The notes below the pieces were generated by a model. That model did not search any database, was not told the DNA's origin, and saw only the letters and a list, made by a program, of their open reading frames with translations. The translations under genes were made by a program, and so were the position numbers. A stretch of DNA of 64,000 bases from Chrysophaeum taylorii (lineage: Eukaryota > Sar > Pelagophyceae > Pelagomonadales > Pelagomonadaceae), in the NCBI GenBank assembly GCA_029834535.1, contig JAQMWT010000057.1, forward strand, positions 248,001 to 312,000. Direction: 5' to 3'. Every line of letters begins with the position of its first letter. Positions within the stretch are counted from its first letter, which is position 1. This document shows, piece after piece, positions 43,697 to 52,861 of this stretch.

Positions 43697-45298
43697 TTAG
43701 ACGACGTCGGCAGACCTTGAATTTTTTGAGAAGGATTCGAGGTCGACGTCGGCTTTGGCCGCATCCTCGTGCGCCTTGTCGGATGCGTCTTGTGCGAGGG
43801 TCTCGCTGTCAGCGTCGCCTTCGCCGGCCTTGAAGACGGCGAGCGTGGTCGCCCCCGTCATGAGGGAGGAGATGGCCCAAATGGACCTCGGGCCAAGGAG
43901 CTGGTAGACGAGGAGGTAGGTGCCGAGAGCGACGAGAGAGCCGAGGGTAGTGAAGGCAAAGAGCGAACCCTGGAGGTGTCCCTGGCTGCCGTGTTCGACG
44001 TTGGTCGTGAGGAGAGCCGTGAGCGAGGGGTAGGCGCCCCAGGCGACGGTGGCGAGAACGACGAGGATGAAGATGACGACCTCGTTGTAGCCCCAGGGGT
44101 GGAGGGCGAGGGCGACGCAGCCGAGGGTGGAGGCCATCCCGAGGACGGCGATGCCCCTCGCGTGTCCAAAGTTGGGGACGAGGAAGAACTGGATAGACAA
44201 GATGCCGAGACTCGGGGCGAGCGTTATGGTGACCAGAAAGGCCGTGCTCGTCTCGGCGGCCCAGCTGTAGAGGGCTTCGCCCCAGAACAAGCCGAGGTCC
44301 CAGATGCCGGTCAGGATGAAGTAAATGGCAAAGTACGCGAGCGCCAAAAGGGTCGAGCGGCGCGTCGCGAAGATGAGCTTGATGGCCATAGCTTGGACGC
44401 GGAACGATTCGGCGACTTCGGCGCGGACCGTGACGTCCGCGTTGTGTTTATCGAGGGGCGAGGTTTCGGGGAGGAAGATTGCCGAGTATAGGAGCGACGG
44501 GAGGAGCGTGACGCCGGCGGTCGCCATAGCGATTACGAGCGACGTCGATCTCAAAAAGACGAGGCCGAGGACAAAGCCGAACATGGTGCCGAGGCCGGCG
44601 ATGACCCATACCGTCGTGAAGGCGATCGAGAGTTCCTTGCGGATCTTGAGGCCCGGGTGGTCGTCGTCGGTCAGGCTCCAGTAACTGGCGCCGGCGGGCA
44701 CCGCCGTCGAGACTTTGGCGTCGGCCGTCGTGTCGCGGCCGCAGAGCAAAAAGGCTTCGCACGAGTGGACCATGGTGACGTGGTCAAACTGGAGGAAGTC
44801 GCCGCTGACGACCGAGCGGATAAATCGCACGACACAGTTGTCTGTCTTGTCTCCGGGATACGCTCCCGACATGACGCAGTCGACGACGATCGCGTTGCAC
44901 GTCGACCACGTCGAATCGACGCTTCCCTGGAGTATCCCGACGCCAATCCACCAGTACCCGTTGGGCCAGCACAACATCAGGAACGTCGCGATCAGCACGC
45001 TCGTCGCGAAGAGGAGCACGGGTCTCCGGCCGATGCGATCCGAGAGCGCGCCCCAGAACGGATTCGAGAGAAACTGGAGCGCCGCGTACGCGACCCACTC
45101 GAGCGTCGCGAAGGTCGCCGCGGTCCCGGTCGAGTACCCGCCCACGCGAATCAGGAGGTACGTGTACACCACGTTGTAGGTCCCCCATCCCGACGACCCG
45201 AGGAATTCGTACAGGTAGACCGACATTCGCGCCGCGCGCAACCGCTTCACGAGCGCGCTCTGCTCGGACTCGTACACCTTTTTCGTGTCCGGCCGCAT
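43697..45298 (-). CDS. MFS transporter
   Basis: A 533-residue protein from the Met at 45,298 (MRPDTKKVYESEQ); an in-frame start at 45,421 would add 41 polar residues. About twelve hydrophobic helices are present. The loop between helices 2 and 3 carries the MFS signature NPFWGALSDRIGRRPVLL (GXXSDRXGRR type). A long loop after the first helices contains several Cys residues and would face the lumen or outside. The second half holds FLVTITLAPSLGILSIQFF and HGSQGHLQGSLFAFTTLGS, similar to the TetA/MFSD14-like branch. The C-terminal tail is acidic. The substrate is unknown. It lies 177 bp downstream of the FkbM-like gene on the same strand. Confidence 0.8.
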   Translation of the reverse strand: MRPDTKKVYESEQSALVKRLRAARMSVYLYEFLGSSGWGTYNVVYTYLLIRVGGYSTGTAATFATLEWVAYAALQFLSNPFWGALSDRIGRRPVLLFATSVLIATFLMLCWPNGYWWIGVGILQGSVDSTWSTCNAIVVDCVMSGAYPGDKTDNCVVRFIRSVVSGDFLQFDHVTMVHSCEAFLLCGRDTTADAKVSTAVPAGASYWSLTDDDHPGLKIRKELSIAFTTVWVIAGLGTMFGFVLGLVFLRSTSLVIAMATAGVTLLPSLLYSAIFLPETSPLDKHNADVTVRAEVAESFRVQAMAIKLIFATRRSTLLALAYFAIYFILTGIWDLGLFWGEALYSWAAETSTAFLVTITLAPSLGILSIQFFLVPNFGHARGIAVLGMASTLGCVALALHPWGYNEVVIFILVVLATVAWGAYPSLTALLTTNVEHGSQGHLQGSLFAFTTLGSLVALGTYLLVYQLLGPRSIWAISSLMTGATTLAVFKAGEGDADSETLAQDASDKAHEDAAKADVDLESFSKNSRSADVV

Positions 45299-45475
45299 TC
45301 TTCTTTTTTGTTTCCCAGGTCGATCGCCGCCCACTAATAATAAGATCTCCGACCGACCGCCAGCCTCGTAGCTATCGGGAGGACGACGACCACCTCCGTG
45401 CGTGACCTCAGAGTGAGTCACACTTGACGTGGATCCGCAACGGATCGCTTCTCTTTGTGGTTGGTGGTCAGTCAG

Positions 45476-47134
45476 TCAGACAACGGGCGCTAGTTGCGAG
45501 ATAAGGTGGTGCCACGCCGCGTCTCCCCGCGCCACGCAGGCGACGTTGCTCCACTGGCGGATTTCAAAGGCCTCGTCCCAGCAGCGGCTCGACAGCCGCC
45601 ACAACACGTCGCCCGGACCCTGGAGAAAGCACTCCATGTCCAAGGCGGTGTCGAGGCGAGCCACGACGTCGCCGAGCGCGTGGGTTGCCCACGCTCCTCG
45701 GAAGTGGTACTCGAACTGCAAGAATCGCGTCGCGGCAAGGGTAGCGGAGGCGCCGGCCCCAAGAATCAATGGATCCGCTCCTTCGGCGTCGACGAAGAGG
45801 GCGTCGAGGCGAGGAAAAAAATCGCGGCGGCCGAGGAGGAGAATTTCGTCGAGCGACTCGACGCGGATGCGCTCGAATGATGATTCGTCGGCGTGTCCGC
45901 CTTGGCAGTCGGCCGCGCACACGGCACCCACTTCCTCGCCAGCGGCGAGCCTCGGGAACCAGGCCTCGCCGCGTTCGATGCCGGCGGCAATTTGGTGAAG
46001 AACGACCGTAGCCGACGACTCTCGAGCATTACTCTTCGTCCAGCGGCTCCCATTCTGTGTGTTCTGGAAGCCGAAGCGACGCAGGGCGGCTCGCAGCAGG
46101 TCGACGTTGGCGCCGAGGGGCTCGATCAGGTGCGCCTCGAGGACCGACGCGCTGCCGGGAGCGCCGCCGTCGTCGAGGCAGTCCCGACACCACCCGCACG
46201 CGTAGCGCGCACCGAGGTCGCGGAGGACGCGGCCCCAGGCGCTCGGCGAGACGCCGAGGTCGGGCGCGAGGATGCCGAGGAGGCGCGCGAGGCCGTACCC
46301 CTTGTTGGCGCCGACGAACGCCACGCGCGATACGCTCGCGTCCAATATCATATCGAGAGGTCGCGGGCAGCCGAGAAGAGCGGCAACCTCCCAGGAGTCG
46401 CGATCGCCGACCACGGCCGCGCGCTGCGCCGTCCAGAGCCGCGCCTGGTGGCGGGCCTCGACCTCGTCGCAAGACGCGGCGCGCGCGACTCGCGCGTCCA
46501 AGCCCGTCCGCGTCGTCGCTCTCACGACGAGCAAGTTGGGGTCGGTCGTTTCGAAGGGACCGCGCGGTGGCCGCCGAACGACGAGCGTCGCGAACCCGTC
46601 GTCGAAGCGGCCCACGGCGACGTCGTAGCCGGGCGCGGCAGCGCGCGTCGGCGTCGCGAGCACGCCCGTGTTTCGACGCAGAGCACGCATGCTAGCGTCG
46701 ATATCGCACGATGCGTCCACGATGACAAAGTCGTACTCGCCGTCCACATCGCCGCATACGCGCACCGGTTCGCGCCCGACGACCCGGGCGACGGCGGCGA
46801 CCACCGCGTCGTACGTCGTCGACCGAGTCTCTGCGAGCGTCGCCGCGAGCGCCGCTGCGGCCGCCTCCACGCACGCGTCCTCGCGGCACACAGCGGCTGC
46901 GGCTTTGGGGCCGTGCTTCGCGACCACCGCCCCCACAGCCCGCCGCGCGAGCTCGACGGCCGACATTCCCGCGACGGGAGACGCGGCGAGCGCGGCACGA
47001 GCGCACTCGACCAAGCTCAGAGGCGCCGCTTCCGTTTCGATCGTGCACACGAGCTCCATCGTGCCGTCTACCGGGATTCCCACCTCGAACGTCCTTGCGT
47101 ACGCCACGACGACGAACAACGCTGCGAACATCAT
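45476..47134 (-). CDS. secretory protein with FkbM-type methyltransferase domain
   Basis: A 552-residue protein. Residues 1-14 (MMFAALFVVVAYAR) form a signal peptide. The N-terminal 250 residues are Ala-rich with scattered Cys and are not recognised. From about 271 the fold of FkbM family SAM-dependent methyltransferases is visible: the nucleotide-binding VAFVGANKGYG (271-281), the acidic strand HLIEPLGANVDLL (about 335-347), then VVLHQIAAG and RVESLDEIL, and near 447 LFVDAEGADPLILGAG, equivalent to the family KIDVEG...VL.G block. FkbM-type enzymes often O-methylate sugars or small molecules; with a signal peptide this one probably acts on glycans in the secretory path. The substrate is unknown. 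Confidence 0.72.
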   Translation of the reverse strand: MMFAALFVVVAYARTFEVGIPVDGTMELVCTIETEAAPLSLVECARAALAASPVAGMSAVELARRAVGAVVAKHGPKAAAAVCREDACVEAAAAALAATLAETRSTTYDAVVAAVARVVGREPVRVCGDVDGEYDFVIVDASCDIDASMRALRRNTGVLATPTRAAAPGYDVAVGRFDDGFATLVVRRPPRGPFETTDPNLLVVRATTRTGLDARVARAASCDEVEARHQARLWTAQRAAVVGDRDSWEVAALLGCPRPLDMILDASVSRVAFVGANKGYGLARLLGILAPDLGVSPSAWGRVLRDLGARYACGWCRDCLDDGGAPGSASVLEAHLIEPLGANVDLLRAALRRFGFQNTQNGSRWTKSNARESSATVVLHQIAAGIERGEAWFPRLAAGEEVGAVCAADCQGGHADESSFERIRVESLDEILLLGRRDFFPRLDALFVDAEGADPLILGAGASATLAATRFLQFEYHFRGAWATHALGDVVARLDTALDMECFLQGPGDVLWRLSSRCWDEAFEIRQWSNVACVARGDAAWHHLISQLAPVV

Positions 47135-47973
47135 CTTCTCCTAACCCCACATTTTCGGGAAGAAGCCGTTGTATAGAATAAATTCGCACGACATTGTAAA
47201 CCCTCGCTCGCACATCGTAAGTAAACCCTAGCTCACTTCACCAATTTCACTTCACATTTATATCCCGTAAAGTATTCACTTCACGTTTACTCACCACAAG
47301 AAGGCGTGAGGCCGCTGCTCTACCTAGAGGCGGAGGAGGATGCCAATGATGAGAAGGAAGAGGCGCCGGCGGAGTTCACAGAAGGAGGAGCGCAAGAACG
47401 AGCTGGCTTTCAGAGGCGTATAATATGCCGACGTTAAACGCACCCAAGGGAAGTGGGCGAGCAGCTATTTCTCAGCTCAAGACTCTTGTTGCGTTGTGGA
47501 GTCTCGGGGAGTTGCGAAGTAGTAGTACCACGACGATGGTTTGTTTTTACAGGTCGACTGGTAAGAGAGAAGGGGGTTGAAGGTTTGGTGCGTCGTGTGG
47601 GGAGACACACGACGATAGTTTTTTAGTAATTTCGCTACTACGAAAACCGCCAGGTCGTCATTGACGTCAAAGCGGGGGTTCGCGCGCTCCACGTTGCGTC
47701 GTCGAAGCTACTAGCTTTCGGCCCGTTTCCTCCGCGAGTCCTCCTCCTACCTTGTCCCGTCGCTGGCTTGCCCTCCCCTCGGCAGTCAGTCGTCGGCTTC
47801 GTATGAACAAATAAAACCCGAGACAAATAAATCGCCTGGGAGAGGCGAGGTCGACGAAGAAAGAATATGTACAAAGAAGAGCTCGTGGAGACATATTTTA
47901 CATCAAGAGAGCGGTCGCGTAGCCATTTGCGGTCGGTCGGTCGGTCGATCGATTGATCGAGTCGGCCGTCGTC
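47135..47973. other. intergenic; TTCACTTC cluster
   Basis: 47,230-47,290 contains four TTCACTTC-type motifs in about 60 bp, like the subterminal repeats of the hAT element at 4.0-11.6 kb, and may be a small non-autonomous relative. No gene is recognised in the rest. Confidence 0.35.
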
Positions 47974-49335
47974 TCACCGGCGGTCTAGCGGCGGTGCCGC
48001 GGCGCGATGGGCGAAGAGCGCGAGTACGACCGCGGAGGTGGACTGAATGGCGAAGCTGTAGCCGAGGCGCGTCGAGTTGCGGCGGAGCTCGTCGGTGGAG
48101 AGCCAGTTGGCGTCCTCGAACCACCGATCCAGCTCGCCGCGGACGAGGGGGTCGTGCGTGTAGTCGGAAACGGCCCTGACGTTGGCGCTGGGGATGTGGG
48201 TAAAGTTAAGGTAGACCTCGCTCAGCTTGAGGATGGTCATCCAGCCAGTGGCCTCCATGGCCGAGAAGGCGACGACGTCGCGCTTGGTGCGACCGCCGTG
48301 GGGTAGGCCGAGGCCCTCGTGGGCTTGGTCTATGAGTTCGGCGACGTAGGAGCGGGCGAGCTCGTCGAAGGGCGCGCCGTTCCAGTAGGTCGTGCTCGTG
48401 GCCTCGGAGCAGAGGCGATAGGGCCAGACTTTGGGCTTGTTGCCATACATGGCGCGGCGCGTCTCGTATGCTTGAGGCCAGGCCTCGTCGAGGCCGGTGG
48501 AGCTCGTCCAGTACTGGCGTTCGAGGGAGGCGACGCCCTCCGGCGTCTCGGGCAGGAGCGTCGCGTGCGCGGCCGCGGCCTCGAGGATTTGGTCGGCGAG
48601 CGAGGGTTCGTTGTAGAAGGAGCACCCAAAGTCCCCAAAGAGGTCCCAGCGCTCGTGGAGCGAGCACGGTACGCGCGCGCACGCTTGTCGTTCCTTCACT
48701 TTCTTTTCGGAAATTCCGGCGACGTCGTATGGCTCCGAGGCCCAGAAGCACCGCTGGCAGTCCCAGTTTGTGGCGAAGGGCGAGACGCAGACGTCCCCGA
48801 GTCTGACGATCTTGCTCGGCGCGGCCTCGGCGTGCGTCGAGCAGTCGTCCGAGTCGAGGAGACCCCCGAGCGCGGGCGACCCCCCCGCGGTTCCGAGGAA
48901 AATGATCTCGCGAACGCGGTCGCCGTAGGCGCGCAGGAGGGAGTCGAGGCACAGGGCAGCCCGCGTCGCGCCAATGCCCGTTGTCGCGAGCAGCACCTCG
49001 AACCCCGAGAGTCGCACGCGGTGCGCGGCGACGCAGAACAGCTCGGACGCGAGCGGATCCGGTCGGGACTCGCTCGATTCGTCGAACAGCACCCGCGCCT
49101 CGCCGAACCCGCCGATCAGGTCGCCCGGGTCCGCGGAAAGCACCAACGATACGCGCTGCCTCGACGCCGGCTCCCGGGCGTCGGCGTACAGGGTCGACCA
49201 CGACAGCTTGTTGCCGGCCGCGTTAGACAGCGTGCCCTCCCTTGTCTTGAGCTCTGCGAGCCAGCACACGGCAACGCCGCCGCCCAACACGACCCCACCT
49301 ACCACGCACGCGACCACAAACCGCGACGAGCCCAT
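47974..49335 (-). CDS. secreted or membrane-anchored nucleoside-phosphorylase-like protein
   Basis: A 453-residue protein starting MGSSRF and then a hydrophobic segment (about 7-27), a signal peptide or anchor. LLATTGIGATRAALCLDSLL and IIFLGTAGGSPALGG match the N-terminal sugar/phosphate and GxAGG region of the PNP/UDP phosphorylase and MTA/SAH nucleosidase superfamily; near the end VAFSAMEATGWM and VRAVSDYTHDP match the catalytic MEA and RxISD-type Asp blocks. Several Cys pairs in the middle fit an extracytoplasmic protein. Similar secreted forms include plant bark storage proteins. It may salvage extracellular nucleosides or have lost catalysis; I cannot tell which. It is longer than typical family members (about 230-300) because of a central insertion. 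Confidence 0.68.
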   Translation of the reverse strand: MGSSRFVVACVVGGVVLGGGVAVCWLAELKTREGTLSNAAGNKLSWSTLYADAREPASRQRVSLVLSADPGDLIGGFGEARVLFDESSESRPDPLASELFCVAAHRVRLSGFEVLLATTGIGATRAALCLDSLLRAYGDRVREIIFLGTAGGSPALGGLLDSDDCSTHAEAAPSKIVRLGDVCVSPFATNWDCQRCFWASEPYDVAGISEKKVKERQACARVPCSLHERWDLFGDFGCSFYNEPSLADQILEAAAAHATLLPETPEGVASLERQYWTSSTGLDEAWPQAYETRRAMYGNKPKVWPYRLCSEATSTTYWNGAPFDELARSYVAELIDQAHEGLGLPHGGRTKRDVVAFSAMEATGWMTILKLSEVYLNFTHIPSANVRAVSDYTHDPLVRGELDRWFEDANWLSTDELRRNSTRLGYSFAIQSTSAVVLALFAHRAAAPPLDRR

Positions 49336-49847
49336 TCTTTCCGATCCTCACCGCGTCAATCGCGACCCCATCTATCTATCTTCTTCTGAAGACGCAAAAA
49401 CACGACGTCAGTGCAACGTGCAATGATAGATAGATACCCCTCTGGGCCCCCAAAGCTAGCACAGTCTACTTACTGCCCCCCCCGTGACCATTCGCCTGCG
49501 CCCGGCCTCGGATTCGTACAATATCTATTTCTATACCTATCCAGGGGGCGACGCCACCGCCGGAGCACACGATGTCACCGAATACACGAGCGAGCACCGG
49601 GGATGCTTCGACGAAAAGTCACTAGTGCCCTTCCTTCTTCCTGCCCCTTATTATTATTACTTACTATCCAGAAAGGTACGTTCATAACCATTTCAGGAAA
49701 CTTACTTATTTATTAGGGTAAGAATCACAGAAAAACAAGGGTAAAGCTACTGATGATGGCTGCGCGATGATGATGATGAACAACCGGTCGGTCGGCTAAT
49801 TCGTTTGTTGTGTCGTCGCACTCGGTGGCTTCAATCATTCACCCCGA
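49336..49847. other. intergenic with small open frames
   Basis: A plus frame at 49,484-49,687 (VTIRLRPASDSYNIYFYTYP) looks protein-like but is short and unrecognised; it could be an exon of the gene that follows. Nothing else is seen. Confidence 0.25.
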
Positions 49848-50303
49848 ATGAGCACTCGATCGTGCCGCAGGCGATCGCGAGCGACAACATCGGGCTACTT
49901 TGGCTCTCTGTTCGAGGGTAAATCGTGGGAACTGTTTCTTTGCTCGACGCCGGATCCCGCGGTTGACGAGGACTTGGACATCGTTGAATTTATAATCGAC
50001 AGGTCTCGACGTCCACTAGCCGATACCCGTGGCAAATCTACCTCGGCCGACGGCGCCAACTCCTCCAACGGGACGCCGGAGTTGTTCGCGCCGGCCGACT
50101 CGGTGCAGCAATGGCTCGCCAAGACCTACGCGCCCTGCGCCTGTGGCGCCTATATCTATGTCGTGCTGTTGACCTGGCTTGGCGCCGTCAGACCCACCGA
50201 CTGGTCCAATGGCGCGGCCTGGCTCGCGGTCGCCTCAACACCGCTCGTTTTTACCCTCCTCTTGGCGCTCGCCTTGCCCGACCATGCTGTGCGCGGTAGC
50301 TAA
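49848..50303 (+). CDS. small hypothetical membrane protein
   Basis: A 151-residue frame. The middle is acidic (PAVDEDLDIVEFIIDRSR), and two hydrophobic helices follow: CGAYIYVVLLTWLGAV (preceded by CAC) and AWLAVASTPLVFTLLLALAL. The extreme N-terminus (MSTRSCRRRSRATTSGYFG) is basic, and the true start or an upstream exon could differ. I recognise no family. Confidence 0.4.
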   Translation: MSTRSCRRRSRATTSGYFGSLFEGKSWELFLCSTPDPAVDEDLDIVEFIIDRSRRPLADTRGKSTSADGANSSNGTPELFAPADSVQQWLAKTYAPCACGAYIYVVLLTWLGAVRPTDWSNGAAWLAVASTPLVFTLLLALALPDHAVRGS

Positions 50304-51103
50304 CTCCCCGGGGAAGTAGGTAGATATGCAGACTATAGAAAGATCCCCATCTTACGCGTAAATGTGTGTGCTGGGAGATTGTGGTAACAACTTTGAGCGC
50401 CCTCTTCATGACTCCCTACTACGTAGTACAATGACCTGGCTATTAGAACGCGAACGCTGCTTCCCAGCGAGCCCGCTGTGCTGTGAGAAGAAGAGCCAAC
50501 ATCGCCGTGCTTGTCGTCGGCTTGTGCTTCGCAGCAGGTGTGCAAGCTCCCCTCCTACACCACACCGGGGGAGGTTTCTTGCTCGGGCTGCCTAATACGT
50601 CCCCCGGGTTGACAAATAATGAATTAGGTAGTAATAATAATAACTCACAAATCCTCTCTCCGAGCCAGCGGCCGCTCCGCGCGGCGGGTTTTCCACCAAG
50701 TTCGCGCTCAGGCTGTCGTTGTCTGTTGTGTGGCGCGGTGACCCCACATTCCAGAGCACCCGCCGCGATAAATTTTACTTTATTTTGATTAAAAAATTTA
50801 CCCGCGCCGGCTCCTGGCCTCGTCCTGAATCTGTCTGGTCTCTGTGGCCTCCCGATTCAAGCGCTTTCGGTTGGCAAAACGGCCGGCCGAGATTTGTGTC
50901 GGGTCCTCGGTCAACGGCCCGATTTAATATTTATGAAGTGTCGTTGAAGTGAAGGCAATAAATGTCAGTCAGAAAATGCCCTTAATCCTTTGTGTAACCG
51001 TATTGGCGTGACCTTTTTTTTTAGTTGTGCACACAACCTTGAAGCAACTCGCCCGGGGGGGTTCAGGTGGTTGAGTTTTTGGTAGTGTTGTGCGTGGCGG
51101 TGC
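50304..51103. other. intergenic
   Basis: No gene is recognised. TAATAATAATAA low complexity occurs near 50,630, and there is a T-run near 51,015. It is presumably the promoter region of the MYB gene. Confidence 0.3.
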
Positions 51104-52861
51104 ATGTTTGTCATCTCCTCGAGCGAGGGCGACGAGAAGCAGAACCGTATCGGTGTGTCGGTGAGCAAGTCGTCGTTGTCGTCGTCATCGTCGTCGATGG
51201 CAAAGAATGGAGGTCCCGCCGTGTCGGGAGTAGGAGGGAAAGGCCGAGGGATGATTGATTTTGCTTCCAATGGTGAGCGTCGCGTTAGCAGCAGCATGGG
51301 TGGTCGCGGTGGCGGCGACACCAACAGCGGGGAGGAGGACGTCGGGCGAACGATGCTGAACTTGCAGACGTCGGGGAAGCACCAGCCGCAGGAGGAGGCG
51401 CGATCGATGTCGTCGTCGCACGAGGCGGCTCGCGCGGACGACGGCGGCTCGGAAGCGGTTTTGGAAGCGTCGCGCGAGGCTACGAGCGATCCGCAGGCGG
51501 CGGCGGGGGGGGTGTCCCCGATGGTGACGACGCGCGACGACGTGGTGTTTGGGGGCATCCGCGGCGCGGGCCATCACGTCGTCGCGGGTCCGGGAGCGGC
51601 GCGCGCGGTCGAGGGCGCGGACGACTGCGACGACGAGGACTACGAGGACGACGACGAGTACGAGGCGGAGAACGACGAGGAGGGGGGATCGGGGAAGCGC
51701 AAGGCCAAGCCGCGACGGTGGACAGATGCCGAGGACGCGGCGTTGTGCCAGGGGGTCGAGCGGTACGGCGAGCGGCGATGGAAGCTGATCGCGGCTGGCG
51801 TCGGGACGCGCGATCACATGCAATGTCTCCAGCGGTGGAAGAAGGTGTTGAAGCGCGGGCTCAACAAGACCCAGTGGACCACCCACGAAGACGCCGTCAT
51901 TCGGCGCGAGCTCGAGGCCCACTTGTACGAGCACGGCGACTCGTCGTCGATCGATTGGGTCGCCGTCGCCGCCAAGCTCCCGCTCCGGAGCGTCAAGGAG
52001 TGCCGCGAGCGGTGGAAGTACTCGCTCAGTTCGTTGGCGGTCCACTGGACACAGAGCACCGACGGCCGCGACGGTCCCTCGTATGCCTACGGGAGCGGCC
52101 TCCAGCCGACGCTCGTGGGACGACACCCCGCGAATCCGACGGCCGGCCTCCGCGGGCCGCCCCATCACCCGCAGCAGCGCCAACCTGGCCCCCCACCCCC
52201 CGCGGGGCCCGCGCCGCGCCTCGACGCCACCGGGGGTGCGCACCCCCTCGACGCCACCGGGTCGCCGTTCCCGTCGTCGGCGCACCTTTCCCCCGGCATG
52301 CAGTCCCCCCCGACGCCCTCGCTCCCTAGCCGCTACGTCAGGCCCCACCATCCCCCGCACTGGCGACCGACCGAGCGCCTCGGCGACGAGATCGAGCGCC
52401 GACTCATCCACGTCGAGTCCGTCATGGAGAGCTTGATGCGCGAGGTTGCCATGTTGCGCCACATCGTCCTCGCGACGCGCTCGGTACGCGACGACGCGAC
52501 CGGAGAACCCCAGCAGCAACAAAACGGTGCCGCCAGCGTCGTCCAACAAGGCGCGACCGAACCCTCCGACGCATCGACCGCCGCGACCCCGGCCAACGGC
52601 GGGCAGCCCCCACAGGCCTCGCCGCAAGACACCTCCGGCCGCCGTTCGCTCGCGCCTCAGCCGCCCGCGCGACCGCCCACGGCCTGGGGACACTACCACG
52701 GCATGGACGTGCAGCCCTCCTTGCCGCTCTCTGCGGGCCACGGCCTCTACGACGACCACGGACCTAGTGCCTACGGCCCGGCCTTCTCAAACTTTCGCCA
52801 TTACGACCACTTCGCGCGACCCCCGCCCCCCGACGGGGCCGAATTCTACCAGCAAAACTGA
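51104..52861 (+). CDS. two-repeat MYB (SANT) transcription factor
   Basis: A 585-residue protein. The N-terminal 200 residues are Ser/Gly-rich and acidic (DDCDDEDYEDDDEYEAENDE) and end in a basic KRKAKPRR, a likely nuclear signal. Two MYB repeats follow: about 205-250 (RRWTDAEDAALCQGVERYG ... LQRWKKVL) and about 257-306 (QWTTHEDAVIRREL ... ECRERWKYSL), each with regularly spaced Trp residues. A Pro-rich region and then a predicted coiled coil (about 425-460; IERRLIHVESVMESLMREVA) suggest dimerisation. The C-terminus is Gln/Pro-rich. It should bind DNA; targets are unknown. I start at 51,104; a downstream Met before AKNGG is an alternative. The long frame on the opposite strand is a shadow. 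Confidence 0.82.
   Translation: MFVISSSEGDEKQNRIGVSVSKSSLSSSSSSMAKNGGPAVSGVGGKGRGMIDFASNGERRVSSSMGGRGGGDTNSGEEDVGRTMLNLQTSGKHQPQEEARSMSSSHEAARADDGGSEAVLEASREATSDPQAAAGGVSPMVTTRDDVVFGGIRGAGHHVVAGPGAARAVEGADDCDDEDYEDDDEYEAENDEEGGSGKRKAKPRRWTDAEDAALCQGVERYGERRWKLIAAGVGTRDHMQCLQRWKKVLKRGLNKTQWTTHEDAVIRRELEAHLYEHGDSSSIDWVAVAAKLPLRSVKECRERWKYSLSSLAVHWTQSTDGRDGPSYAYGSGLQPTLVGRHPANPTAGLRGPPHHPQQRQPGPPPPAGPAPRLDATGGAHPLDATGSPFPSSAHLSPGMQSPPTPSLPSRYVRPHHPPHWRPTERLGDEIERRLIHVESVMESLMREVAMLRHIVLATRSVRDDATGEPQQQQNGAASVVQQGATEPSDASTAATPANGGQPPQASPQDTSGRRSLAPQPPARPPTAWGHYHGMDVQPSLPLSAGHGLYDDHGPSAYGPAFSNFRHYDHFARPPPPDGAEFYQQN

Noticed and set aside
45893-47176. 427-codon plus-strand frame
   Set aside because: Shadow of the FkbM-like gene; Arg/Ala-rich and without motifs.
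48319-49389. 356-codon plus-strand frame
   Set aside because: Shadow of the nucleoside-phosphorylase-like gene.
51185-52759. 524-codon minus-strand frame
   Set aside because: Shadow of the MYB gene; the plus frame has two clear MYB repeats.
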